Assembly: GCA_007119175.1 (NCBI GenBank) | Contig: SKQC01000091.1 | Coordinates: 1-45,802, forward strand | Reading direction: 5' to 3' | DNA length: 45,802 nt | From: Myxococcales bacterium | GTDB taxonomy: Bacteria; Myxococcota_A; Bradymonadia; Bradymonadales; Bradymonadaceae | In this document: positions 18,923-26,953 of the stretch, one piece after another | Layout: each line of letters starts with the position of its first letter | How positions within the stretch are numbered: position 1 is the first letter of the stretch | Program-made: the position numbers and the translations under genes | The notes under the pieces: generated by a model | Databases searched by the model: none | What the model was told of the DNA's origin: nothing | Seen by the model: the letters and a program-made list of their open reading frames with translations, nothing else

Positions 18923-19073
18923 ATTCCTTTCTCATTTAAGAGGTCAGAAGCGTAGTCGCTGCGGCGGCGCGGATCAACGACAGTGGTCACTCCCGGTCTC
19001 AGCCGGCGATAGAATCGAACGGCCGGGTATGCGAATCGATCGTCGATCGGATTGTGGGCTTCGACGCTCCTCG

Positions 19074-19082
19074 TGGTATAGT
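19074..19082 (+). promoter_or_regulatory. Extended -10 promoter of the YrdC-domain gene
   Basis: TGG-TATAGT (19074-19082) is an extended -10 element. A weak -35 (TTGTGG, 19052-19057) is 19 nt upstream. Transcription would start near 19090, giving a leader of about 70 nt before ATG 19163. Confidence 0.4.
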
Positions 19083-19162
19083 AAGCGGACCGGGGCTGGT
19101 ATCTTTGCCCGGTAGTTTCGCTGAGGTTTTACGACTATTCTTGCACAGAGAGAGGTGGATCG

Positions 19163-19804
19163 ATGGAGATCGTCAAGATGGAGTCAGGTCAGCCGCCGAA
19201 AGGAACCGTCGAAAGTGTACGCCGGGTCATCGACGACGGCGGTGTCGCCTGCCTGCCGTGCAACGGCACCTATCGCCTCTTCGCGGACGTGCTCAACGAA
19301 GGCGCGGTGATGCGCCTTTTTCAGTCCAAGCGTCGAGTCCATAAGGCGCCCTGTCTGGTATTTGTCGCCTCCATCGAAGCTCTCGAAAGGATCGCCGACT
19401 CCATCGATCCCGTGGCCCGAAAAATCATGGATGAGTTGTGGCCGGCGCCATTGACGATTCGCTTCGATGCCAGTCGCGAGATTCCCCGAAAGGTGGCCAA
19501 GGAATTGACGAAAGCGACCGGCAAGATCGGTGTTCGGATCCCTCAGAATTCGCTTTCACGTCGGGTGGTCGAGACTTTCGGTGGGCCCGTGCTGGTGTCC
19601 AGTGCCAATCGCGGCCAAAAATCGGGGGAGACATCGCCGGCACAGGTGCGCCAAAACTTTCTGGGTCGCATCGACTATTTTGTCGACGCCGGAGACTTGA
19701 GCCGAGTGCCTGGCTCTACCGTGATCGACGTCGACAAAAGTGCTATTGAGGTGGTCAGGGCCGGAGCGGTCTCACGAGAGACGATCGACGAGATCGTCGC
19801 TTAA
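19163..19804 (+). CDS. YrdC/Sua5 domain protein (divergent threonylcarbamoyl-AMP synthase family)
   Basis: 213 aa, the size of stand-alone YrdC-domain proteins. Canonical members (TsaC/Sua5) make threonylcarbamoyl-AMP for the t6A37 tRNA modification. The fold is recognisable: a glycine-rich strand, the basic SKRRVHKAP segment in place of the KgRp..kP motif, LWPAPLTIRF, VGVRIPQN-like GVRIPQN, and the SSANRGQKSGE nucleotide-binding motif. The usual PTDTVYGLG segment reads PCNGTYRLF, losing two conserved positions, so it may be a YciO-like paralog and not the essential enzyme. It is followed 42 nt later by a CAP-domain lipoprotein gene on the same strand and may share its transcript. Confidence 0.8.
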   Translation: MEIVKMESGQPPKGTVESVRRVIDDGGVACLPCNGTYRLFADVLNEGAVMRLFQSKRRVHKAPCLVFVASIEALERIADSIDPVARKIMDELWPAPLTIRFDASREIPRKVAKELTKATGKIGVRIPQNSLSRRVVETFGGPVLVSSANRGQKSGETSPAQVRQNFLGRIDYFVDAGDLSRVPGSTVIDVDKSAIEVVRAGAVSRETIDEIVA

Positions 19805-19846
19805 TCGCCGGTTCAGCCGTGAGTTAATCACCCTCGAAGGACAGAA

Positions 19847-20686
19847 GTGACGATGCTGAATATACGCCGGGTAATTCGCCTGTTTATCGCCTGCTCTGTC
19901 GTCCTGCTGCTTGCTACTGCGTGCGGCGATGACGACGCAGAGGGCGAGAATAACGAAAATAACGAAGCGGAAAATACCAACCAGGAGGAGCCCGTTGAGG
20001 AGCCGCCAGAGGATCCGGAAGAGCTCTGTGAGGCGGCCTGCGGGGCGATTTATGATGAGGACGGGTGTGACGATTTTTTCGTCTACGAAGAGGGCGGGGC
20101 GATGCCGGAGACGGAATGCGTCGACCGCTGTCTAAACGACAATAAATTTCGCGGCGGCGAATGGTGTGTGGCAACCGAGGCGGAATGCACCGACGATCCC
20201 TACGATATGATCGAGCCCTGTCTGCCCGACGATTACCATCATCCCCATTGCTCGGATCTCGGTCTGTGGCCGCGGGAATGGGAAGAGATGGAGGAACGCG
20301 CCGTAGAACTGGTCAACGAGCATCGCACCGACGGCCTCGAATGCGACGGCGAACAACTCGATTCAGTCGACCCGGTAGAGATGGACGATGCCCTTCGATG
20401 CGCCGCGCGGCTGCATAGCAAGGATATGGTGGACTCCGAGTATTTCAGCACCACCAATCCCGAGACCGGCGAAAATACCAGTGATCGGATCGAGGCCGCC
20501 GGCTACGCAGCCGGCAAGGTCAGTGGCGTGGTCACCAGCGGTGAGTTGACGGCTGAACAATTGGTGCAAGGCTGGGCGACGGACTCCGAGCGTTGCCAGA
20601 CGATTATGGACGAAGAATTTGAGCATATCGGAATCGGCCGATACGAATTTGAGCGCTGGACCTTAAAGCTTGCAAGCCAAGAGTGA
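19847..20686 (+). CDS. CAP/SCP-domain lipoprotein, degenerate active site
   Basis: 279 aa. The start may be GTG 19847 or ATG 19853, both within reach of the AAGGA site (19837-19841). The signal peptide ends in the lipobox LATAC, followed by GDDD and an Asn/Glu-rich linker. Next come a Cys-rich module (about 55-125, some ten Cys in CxxxC spacing) and a CAP domain (from about 145) with ERAVELVNEHR, LRCAARLHSKDM and the final IGIGRYEF...WTLKLAS strand. The ENIA and GHCxNM motifs are replaced by KVSGVV and ERCQTIM, so one His and the Glu of the usual cavity are missing. CAP proteins bind sterols, lipids or ions. It is the upstream half of a tandem pair. Confidence 0.82.
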   Translation: MTMLNIRRVIRLFIACSVVLLLATACGDDDAEGENNENNEAENTNQEEPVEEPPEDPEELCEAACGAIYDEDGCDDFFVYEEGGAMPETECVDRCLNDNKFRGGEWCVATEAECTDDPYDMIEPCLPDDYHHPHCSDLGLWPREWEEMEERAVELVNEHRTDGLECDGEQLDSVDPVEMDDALRCAARLHSKDMVDSEYFSTTNPETGENTSDRIEAAGYAAGKVSGVVTSGELTAEQLVQGWATDSERCQTIMDEEFEHIGIGRYEFERWTLKLASQE

Positions 20687-20733
20687 TTGATTCGGTAAAT
20701 CGAGATCTTTCTACACAAAGTTGAGTGCGATCG

Positions 20734-21534
20734 ATGCAATTTCGGCGACGGTTTATAGCCCTTATTTGTCTTCTGGTACTTTTGTTGGTGGTCGGCTGTG
20801 GAGACGACGATGATAACGGCGCTGTAACTCTTAATAACGACGATCCCCCCGATGACCCCGAGCAGATCTGCGAGATGGCCTGCAATGTCGTCTACGCCAG
20901 CACCAGTGACGGCGGTTGCCAGCAGGTATTTCAACACGATAGCGGCGCGGTGATGAATGAGGAGACCTGTGTCGAGGAATGCCTCCACCACGATCTGATG
21001 CGTAGCGGCGAGCTCTGTGTGGCCACCGAGGCTGAGTGCGGCTCTCAGCCAACGGAAATGGTCGACGCCTGTCTGCCCGATGACTACCACTCGCCGGCCT
21101 GTGATCACCTCGGCACCTGGGATCACGACGCCGTAGAAATGGAAGAAGAGGTCGTCGACCTGGTCAATGAATTGCGCGCCGAGGGCACGAATTGCCCCGG
21201 TACGGGAGCGGTGATGCCGGCGACGGGCCCGGTGGAGATGGACGAGGAGCTGCGCTGCGCTTCTCGACTCCACAGCAAGGATATGTCGGATCGAGACTTC
21301 TTCGATCACGACGATCCCGAAGGCGTCGGGCCGGCACAGCGAGCCGATGAGGCCGGCTTTTCAGGTGGGGGCGTTACTGAGAATATCGCTCAGGGGTATC
21401 CCACACCCGAGGCCGTCGTCGAGGGATGGAGGACCAGCGATACCGGCCATTGTGAAAATATGCTCGGCAGTAGCCACAGCGTCATCGGCGTCGGCTATTA
21501 TAATACCTATTGGACTCAGAAATTTGGGGGATAG
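20734..21534 (+). CDS. CAP/SCP-domain lipoprotein, intact CAP motifs
   Basis: 266 aa from ATG 20734; a GTG at 20725 is also possible. It is paralogous to the upstream gene with the same order: signal peptide with lipobox VVGC, GDDDD linker, Cys-rich module sharing EQICEMACNVVYAS / CVATEAEC / CLPDDYHSP, then the CAP domain. Unlike its neighbour it keeps the full cavity set: LHSKDM, FFDHDD, ENIAQGY, GHCENML and GVGYY, so it is probably the functional member. CAP proteins of bacteria are secreted and variously bind lipids or act in envelope and host or prey interactions. The gap of about 47 nt to the upstream gene, with no obvious terminator, suggests one transcript. Confidence 0.87.
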   Translation: MQFRRRFIALICLLVLLLVVGCGDDDDNGAVTLNNDDPPDDPEQICEMACNVVYASTSDGGCQQVFQHDSGAVMNEETCVEECLHHDLMRSGELCVATEAECGSQPTEMVDACLPDDYHSPACDHLGTWDHDAVEMEEEVVDLVNELRAEGTNCPGTGAVMPATGPVEMDEELRCASRLHSKDMSDRDFFDHDDPEGVGPAQRADEAGFSGGGVTENIAQGYPTPEAVVEGWRTSDTGHCENMLGSSHSVIGVGYYNTYWTQKFGG

Positions 21535-21543
21535 GCCGGGGGT

Positions 21544-21999
21544 TTATTCGCCGCCGCGTTGCCGTGCAACCGTGTCGATAAAATCGCGAAGGGCGGCGTC
21601 GTCGACGACGGGACGGAAGGGATTTTTCGTCGGTGTCGGTGCCGTTTGAGCTTCGAAGATGTCCTGAGCTTTATCAGGTGAGAACTCGTGCAAGATGGGG
21701 AGCAAGATTTGACGCTCGAATTGGGCGTGGAGCGGGTCGCGGACCACCATCAGGTAGGCGAGGACGCTCAAGAGTATCGCCGGTCCCGCAGAAAGGCCCA
21801 GGCCGACAGCAAAGCCGGGCCAGGCGTCGGCACCGCCGACGACAGTAAAACCGAAGAAGCCGGCCGCCGCCACGGCCACGGCCAGGCAGATGAAAACGAG
21901 GAGGGCTAAGATTCGCCACCGAGAGGTGCGCAATTGGCGAAGTTTGTCGAGGGCGGGACCGAGCTTATCTCCGTAGAAAGTGTCGACGTCGCTGGACAT
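21544..21999 (-). CDS. Small membrane protein, DUF3137-like N-terminal part
   Basis: 151 aa with two transmembrane helices (about 29-51 and 60-88) after a basic N-terminal helix, FYGDKLGPALDKLRQLR. The later segment HAQFERQILLPILHEFSPD recalls the F..ki..pl..f..p pattern that follows the helices in DUF3137 proteins, but the large C-terminal cytosolic domain of that family is absent. It could be a short natural homolog or a truncated gene. It converges on the second CAP gene with only a 9-nt gap. Upstream, the transposon-like element at 22038-22145 occupies most of the space before the aconitase terminator, so its promoter may have been affected. Confidence 0.65.
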   Translation of the reverse strand: MSSDVDTFYGDKLGPALDKLRQLRTSRWRILALLVFICLAVAVAAAGFFGFTVVGGADAWPGFAVGLGLSAGPAILLSVLAYLMVVRDPLHAQFERQILLPILHEFSPDKAQDIFEAQTAPTPTKNPFRPVVDDAALRDFIDTVARQRGGE

Positions 22000-22037
22000 T
22001 GAAAAAGCCTGGGCGGTGTAAAAGAACCGATCTTGAG

Positions 22038-22145
22038 GTAACCGTTCAGTGGGGTGACGAAATCATGCGCCAATACGCCCCTGAGGTTCGGGCCAGCAGC
22101 CCGAGAGGCGGCCAGGCTGGCCGCAGGCCCCAGGTGAACGCTTGC
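22038..22145. mobile_element. IS66-like MITE with 8-bp target duplication
   Basis: The 108-bp element has terminal inverted repeats: GTAACCGTTCAGTGGGG at the left (22038-22054) and, in reverse complement, GCAAGCGTTCACCTGGGG at the right (22128-22145), matching except for two substitutions near the tip and a 1/2-nt bulge. It is flanked by ATCTTGAG (22030-22037) and ATCTGGAG (22146-22153), a 7-of-8 duplication. GTAA-type ends and 8-bp duplications are hallmarks of the IS66 family. The interior holds two GC-rich hairpins (22088-22104 and 22108-22124) and no gene. Read as RNA the whole element would form one long multibranched stem. Confidence 0.65.
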
Positions 22146-22177
22146 ATCTGGAGTCTTTTGGGACAGCACAAAAAAAA

Positions 22178-22213
22178 CCTCGGCAGAGCGTGTGGACCAC
22201 CACTCTGCCGAGG
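22178..22213 (-). terminator. Rho-independent terminator of aconitase
   Basis: An 11-bp perfect stem (22178-22188 with 22203-22213, CCTCGGCAGAG on the plus strand) and a 14-nt loop are followed on the minus strand by eight T (22170-22177). It lies about 27 nt downstream of the acnA stop. The A-run on the other side of the stem could also give weak function in the opposite direction. Confidence 0.9.
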
Positions 22214-22239
22214 AAAAATTCAACAACGAGTGTCCAGGA

Positions 22240-24990
22240 TCACTCCTGATTACCCATCTGGCGCAGCACCATATGGAGGATGCCGCCGTTGCGGTAATAA
22301 TCGAGCTCCGCCGGCGTGTCGATTCGACAGATGGCGGTAAATTCGGTGCTCTCACCGGAGTCGGGATCGGTGGCTGTCACCGAGACCTCCTGCATGGGTT
22401 TCAGGCTGTCATCGACATCGACGTCGTAGAGTTCGTGACCGGTGAGGCCGAGCGTCTCATGAGTTTCGCCGTCCTGGAATTGCAGGGGCAGCACGCCCAT
22501 GCCGATCAGGTTGGAGCGGTGAATCCGCTCGTAGCTGGTGACGATGACGGCTTCCACTCCCAGCAGATAGGTTCCCTTCGCCGCCCAGTCGCGGCTGGAG
22601 CCCATGCCGTAGTTTTCACCGCCCAATACGACGGTGGAGATGCCGTGCTTCATATATTTTACGGCGGCATCATAGATAAAGCATTGTTCGCCCTGGGAGG
22701 GCTCGACGTCGGATTCGTAGTTGAGCTCCACCGGGTTTTCCGGTGACTCGTCGGGGCCCAGATAGGTGGTGTAGCCACCCTCGGTGCCCGGAGCGAGCTC
22801 GTTTTTGAGCCGCACATTTCCGAAGGTTCCCCGGGTCATGACCTGGTCGTTGCCACGGCGTGAACCGTAGGAGTTGAACATCGAGCGGCTCACGCCCTTG
22901 CTCAATAGATAGCGACCCGTCGGGCTGTCGACCGGGATATGGCCGGCCGGGCTGATGTGGTCGGTCGTGGTATTATCGCCCACTTTGACCAGGCATCGCG
23001 CCTCTTTGACCGCTTCGATGGGCGGTACGTCGAGGCCCATGTCGACGAAAAAGGGCGGCTCCTGAATATAGGTCGAGTCGTCCTTCCAGTCGTAGACATC
23101 ACCGGTGGGAACTTCCAGGGCACGCCATTTTTCGGGGCCCTCGTAGACCTCGGCATATTTCTCGAGGAAATCATCACGGCTGACGAATTTCTTCATAAAT
23201 TCGCGGATCTCGGCGTTAGAGGGCCAGACGTCTTTTAGATAGACGTCATTGCCGTCCTGATCGGTGCCGATCGGGTCGTTATACATATCGATATCGGTGG
23301 TGCCGGCCAGGGCGTAGGCCACGACCAGCGGCGGTGAAGCGAGGTAATTGCCGCGGGTATGAGGGCTGATTCGACCCTCGAAATTTCGGTTTCCGGACAA
23401 TACGGAGCAGGCGATGAGCTCGTTGTCGATAATCGCCTCTTCGATGGGCTCCGGCAGGGGGCCGGAGTTTCCGATGCACGTGGTGCAACCGTAGCCGACG
23501 GTATAAAAGCCGACCTCCTCGAGGTCCTCAGTGAGGTCTGCGGAGTCGAGGTATTTGGTGACTACCCGCGAGCCCGGCGCCAGCGAGGTCTTGACCCAGG
23601 GCTTGGCCTTCATGCCCAGCTCTCGGGCCTTTCGAGCCAGCAGTCCGGCGCCGATCATCACCGCCGGATTCGACGTGTTGGTGCACGATGTAATGGCGGC
23701 AATAACGACGTCTCCGTCGGTCAAATCGAAGGTCTCGCCTCGAAATTCGACATCTTTCGCCGTCGTCTTCTCCGGCTTGTCGAAGGTTTTTTCGCAGTGC
23801 ATGCGAAAATCGCCCTGCATCTCGCTCATAATCACCCGCTCGTGCGGGTTTTTCGGGCCGGCAAGACTCGGCTCCACGTCGCCCAGATCGAGTTTCAGCG
23901 TCGACGTATAGGTGACGTCGTAGTCGTCGTTTCGCCAGAAGCCATTGAGCTGCGTATATTCTCTGACCAGGTCGACCTGCTCGGCATCGCGGCCGGTGAG
24001 CTCAAGATAATCCAAGGTCTTCTGGTCGATTGGGAAATAGCCCATGGTCGCCCCGTATTCGGGGGACATATTGGCGATGGTCGCCCGGTCGGCCAGCGTC
24101 AGGCTCGCCAGTCCCTGCCCATGGAATTCGACGAATTTTCCGACTACGCCGTGGCGGCGAAGCATCTGAGTTGCCGTCAGCACCAGGTCGGTGGCCGTGG
24201 CGCCCTCGCGCAGCTCACCGGTCATCTCAAAGCCGACCACCTCGGGAATCAACATAAAGATGGGCTGACCCAACATGCAGGCCTCGGCTTCAATGCCGCC
24301 GACGCCCCATCCGGTGACCCCCAATCCGTTGATCATCGTGGTGTGGGAGTCCGTTCCCACCAGGGAGTCCGGAAAGGCGACCTGGTCTCCATCGCGATCT
24401 TCGGTCAGAACACAACCGGCCAGATACTCCAGGTTGACCTGATGGACGATGCCCGTTTCGGGGGGGACGACCGCGAAATTTGAAAAGGCGCCCTGACCCC
24501 ATTTCAGAAATTCGTAGCGCTCTTTATTGCGCTCAAATTCCTTTTTCGTGTTGAAGCGCATCGCCTGGGCGGTGCCGAATTCGTCGACCTGCACGGAGTG
24601 ATCGATGACCAGATCGGCACGGCTCAAAGGATTGACCCGGGAGACGTCTTTGCCCCAGCGGTCCATGGCGCTTCGACAGGCCGCCAGGTCGACGACGGCG
24701 GGAACGCCCGTAAAGTCCTGAAGGACGACCCGGCCCGGTTTAAAGGGGATCTCCTGGTCGGGGACATTCGTGGCGTCATAGCCGGCGAGGGCCTCGATAT
24801 GTTTTTCGGTGACGATATCGCCGTCGAAATTTCGAAGGCAGGACTCCAGAAGTACTTTGATGGAGTAGGGCAATTTGTCGATATCACCCAATCCCGCTTT
24901 TTGCAGGGCCTTTAGGTCGTATGCCGTAAATTCGCCCTTCTCGGAGTCGAAAGTCTTTTTGGAATTCCAGGGATTCTTGGTGTCGGTCAT
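22240..24990 (-). CDS. acnA: Aconitate hydratase A
   Basis: 916 aa, typical of the AcnA/IRP1 type (E. coli AcnA is about 890). It isomerises citrate to isocitrate in the TCA cycle, using a [4Fe-4S] cluster. Cluster cysteines lie in AAITSCTNTSNP (about residue 433) and GYGCTTCIGNSG (about 498 and 501). Other recognisable elements are GTDSHTTMINGLGVTGWGVGGIEAE and the C-terminal swivel domain with SSRDWAAKG and ERIHRSNLIGMGVLPLQF. The start has a good AGAGGA site. A strong terminator (22178-22213) ends the transcript, so it is monocistronic. The divergent LysR gene may regulate it. Both flanks carry transposon-like inverted-repeat elements. Confidence 0.98.
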   Translation of the reverse strand: MTDTKNPWNSKKTFDSEKGEFTAYDLKALQKAGLGDIDKLPYSIKVLLESCLRNFDGDIVTEKHIEALAGYDATNVPDQEIPFKPGRVVLQDFTGVPAVVDLAACRSAMDRWGKDVSRVNPLSRADLVIDHSVQVDEFGTAQAMRFNTKKEFERNKERYEFLKWGQGAFSNFAVVPPETGIVHQVNLEYLAGCVLTEDRDGDQVAFPDSLVGTDSHTTMINGLGVTGWGVGGIEAEACMLGQPIFMLIPEVVGFEMTGELREGATATDLVLTATQMLRRHGVVGKFVEFHGQGLASLTLADRATIANMSPEYGATMGYFPIDQKTLDYLELTGRDAEQVDLVREYTQLNGFWRNDDYDVTYTSTLKLDLGDVEPSLAGPKNPHERVIMSEMQGDFRMHCEKTFDKPEKTTAKDVEFRGETFDLTDGDVVIAAITSCTNTSNPAVMIGAGLLARKARELGMKAKPWVKTSLAPGSRVVTKYLDSADLTEDLEEVGFYTVGYGCTTCIGNSGPLPEPIEEAIIDNELIACSVLSGNRNFEGRISPHTRGNYLASPPLVVAYALAGTTDIDMYNDPIGTDQDGNDVYLKDVWPSNAEIREFMKKFVSRDDFLEKYAEVYEGPEKWRALEVPTGDVYDWKDDSTYIQEPPFFVDMGLDVPPIEAVKEARCLVKVGDNTTTDHISPAGHIPVDSPTGRYLLSKGVSRSMFNSYGSRRGNDQVMTRGTFGNVRLKNELAPGTEGGYTTYLGPDESPENPVELNYESDVEPSQGEQCFIYDAAVKYMKHGISTVVLGGENYGMGSSRDWAAKGTYLLGVEAVIVTSYERIHRSNLIGMGVLPLQFQDGETHETLGLTGHELYDVDVDDSLKPMQEVSVTATDPDSGESTEFTAICRIDTPAELDYYRNGGILHMVLRQMGNQE

Positions 24991-25048
24991 GGCTTCCTCT
25001 AATTAGGTAGGAGAGCAGGTCAGGTGCGCGATACTTCGTAGGACGGGT

Positions 25049-25207
25049 TACCCCGGATTATCCATTACCCGTCTACTGCGGCTCATCAGCGTCAAAATCG
25101 CTTCATCTCACTCCTCAACGATGCGCTGCATCGCCTGCGGGGTTCAATTTTGCGCTTTTGACGCTGATTTTGCCTCGTCAACGACACGTCATGAATAATC
25201 CGGGGTA
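25049..25207. mobile_element. Nested inverted-repeat (foldback, MITE-like) element
   Basis: Three nested dyads share one axis. The outer 13-bp perfect arms are TACCCCGGATTAT (25049-25061) and ATAATCCGGGGTA (25195-25207). The inner 13-bp perfect arms are ATCAGCGTCAAAA (25085-25097) and TTTTGACGCTGAT (25156-25168). A central stem CGATGC-GCT-GCATCG sits at 25119-25133. Sequence between the arms is also partly complementary. The TA at each tip could be a 2-bp target duplication, as in IS630/mariner-type elements. No gene fits inside. It fills most of the acnA/lysR intergenic region, next to the lysR promoter. Confidence 0.6.
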
Positions 25208-25224
25208 CAACGTAGGGATTGGTT

Positions 25225-25233
25225 TGATATAAT
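25225..25233 (+). promoter_or_regulatory. Extended -10 promoter of the LysR gene
   Basis: TGA-TATAAT is a perfect -10 hexamer with the extended TGn motif. It lies 50 nt upstream of ATG 25284 and just outside the right arm of the foldback element. No good -35 is present, as expected for an extended -10 promoter; the -35 position falls on the element's end. Confidence 0.5.
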
Positions 25234-25283
25234 GGAAATGGATTGATGTTATTTCGGTGATAAAAATAATTGATGAGGTTTTT

Positions 25284-26216
25284 ATGACGCTCAGCCAATT
25301 GCGTACCTTTCTCGCCATCGCCCGTGAGGGACATATGACCCGGGCGGCGACTCACCTGCACCTGACCCAGCCGGCGGTGAGCGCACAGCTCGCCAAACTC
25401 GAAGAGGAGCTCGGCCAGCCCCTCTTCGATCGAACTCCGAAGGGGATGGTGCTCACCGAGGCGGGCACCACATTTCGCAGCTATGTAGAAAGGGCGCTGG
25501 CCAGGATCGAGGATGGACGAATTGCCCTCGATGAATTGATCGGTCTGCAGCGCGGCTCGCTGTCGGTGGGCGGCGGCGCTACGGCGACGACCTATGTTTT
25601 GCCTCCCGTGCTGGGACGACTCCATGAGGAGCATTCGGCGATCCGGTTTTTCGTCCGCGAGCAGTCCAGCCAGCAGTCAGTGGAGGACGTGCTCTCAGGA
25701 GAGCTCGATCTGGGGATCGTGACCCTGCCGGTGAAGATGCCACTCGAGAGCCGAGCCCCGGCGGCGAAGTTGGAGATCGAGCCCTGGGTGGAAGACGAGT
25801 TGCGGCTGATCGTACCGCCGGAGCATCCGTTGAGCGAAAAAGACAGCTTTCGGTGGGCCGAGCTCGACGACCAGCCGCTGGTGTTATTCGAGGCGGGCTC
25901 GGCGGTACGAGAGATCATCGATCACCGAATCGAGGAGGCGGGCATTGCCGTTGATATCGTGATGGAATTGCGGGCCATCGAGTCCATCAAGCAGATGGTC
26001 GCCCAGGGAATCGGCGCTGGGTTTGTCAGCCAATTCGCGCTGGCCTCACCGGAGCAGGGATTGCGCTGTGTCGAAGAGCCAATCCAACGGGAGCTGGCGG
26101 TGATCTACCGAAGCGATCGTACCCACAGCCCGGCGGCACGGGCATTCCGAGAGTTGATGAAAGCGCAACCGCCGGCGAAAATATCGCCGGCGGCCGCCCT
26201 GTCGAACAACAATTAA
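25284..26216 (+). CDS. LysR-type transcriptional regulator
   Basis: 310 aa from ATG 25284, 5 nt after GAGG (25275-25278); the open frame begins 27 nt earlier at a weaker codon. Residues 1-60 are the HTH: MTLSQLRTFLAIAREGHMTRAATHLHLTQPAVSAQLAKLEEELG, near canonical. The effector-binding domain follows (GSLSVGGGATATTYVLPPVLGRLHE). It resembles the CbbR/CysL-like branch that activates carbon- or sulfur-metabolism genes, but the ligand cannot be read from sequence. LysR regulators usually control the divergent neighbour, here acnA, making citrate or isocitrate a reasonable guess. The shared intergenic region is largely taken by the foldback element. Confidence 0.93.
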   Translation: MTLSQLRTFLAIAREGHMTRAATHLHLTQPAVSAQLAKLEEELGQPLFDRTPKGMVLTEAGTTFRSYVERALARIEDGRIALDELIGLQRGSLSVGGGATATTYVLPPVLGRLHEEHSAIRFFVREQSSQQSVEDVLSGELDLGIVTLPVKMPLESRAPAAKLEIEPWVEDELRLIVPPEHPLSEKDSFRWAELDDQPLVLFEAGSAVREIIDHRIEEAGIAVDIVMELRAIESIKQMVAQGIGAGFVSQFALASPEQGLRCVEEPIQRELAVIYRSDRTHSPAARAFRELMKAQPPAKISPAAALSNNN

Positions 26217-26221
26217 AATAC

Positions 26222-26764
26222 TTATTCGGATTTGACCTCGATTTTTCTCCAGTTGCTGCGCGCTTCTTCGGTCTTTGGGACGTTGATGGTGAGGACGCCG
26301 TTTTTGAAGATGGCGTCGATATTGTCGCGCTCCACGTTGTCGGGCAGGGGAACCCGGCGGTGAAACATGCCGTAGGAGCGTTCGCGGCGAAAATAATTTT
26401 CCTCTTCTTCTTCGGTGCTTTCGCTGCGCTCGCCGTTGATGATGAGGGTGTCGTCGGAGACGGTGATGTCGATATCGTCTTCGCTCATGCCCGGTACGTC
26501 GGCGGTGATCTTGAACTCGTCGGCGGTTTCACTCAGGTCCATTCGCGGCTCAAAGGGCATGGTATCCGTGAGCATCGAGGGCCGGCGCATCATTGAGCCA
26601 CCCTCGAAAAAGTCGTCGAATACGCGATTTAGCTCGCGCTGCATCTTCATCAATGGCCGAGTCATCTCAGCGAGCATCTCGCTCGGTTCATCCATCTCGC
26701 GGCGGCGCATCTCGCGGGAACCACCATTAGAACTGCGTCCTCTCCAGCGACTGAGCATTGTCAT
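26222..26764 (-). CDS. Hsp20 small heat-shock protein
   Basis: 180 aa. ATG 26764 follows a GGAG-rich site (AAAGGAGAAGG), so the 30 residues upstream in the open frame are not used. A basic, Arg-rich N-terminal arm is followed by the alpha-crystallin domain: PRMDLSETADEFKITADVPGMSEDDIDI, TLIINGERS and the family motif GVLTINVPK near the C-terminus. It is an ATP-independent holdase that binds unfolding proteins as large oligomers in the cytoplasm. It lies 5 nt from the end of the convergent LysR gene. A 6-bp dyad GACGAC-GGAA-GTCGTC (26837-26852) upstream could be regulatory. No CIRCE element or convincing sigma32 promoter was seen. Confidence 0.93.
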   Translation of the reverse strand: MTMLSRWRGRSSNGGSREMRRREMDEPSEMLAEMTRPLMKMQRELNRVFDDFFEGGSMMRRPSMLTDTMPFEPRMDLSETADEFKITADVPGMSEDDIDITVSDDTLIINGERSESTEEEEENYFRRERSYGMFHRRVPLPDNVERDNIDAIFKNGVLTINVPKTEEARSNWRKIEVKSE

Positions 26765-26953
26765 GGTCCTTCTCCTTTGTTGGGCAAAAATATCAGTAGC
26801 GATTAAGGGACTGCCTACAACGGGTGCGGACACTGCGACGACGGAAGTCGTCATTGCAGGTGGTCATGACAAATAAGTTCGAGATGGAAAATGGCAAGGA
26901 GACGACGTGGAGTGAACGTCGAGTGGGGGCTTAGTCTGCGGAGAACGGGCGAC

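Noticed and set aside
22038-22145. Structured non-coding RNA or riboswitch reading of the multibranched fold
   Set aside because: No match to a riboswitch consensus I know, and the terminal repeats plus the 8-bp duplication fit a transposable element better; not excluded.
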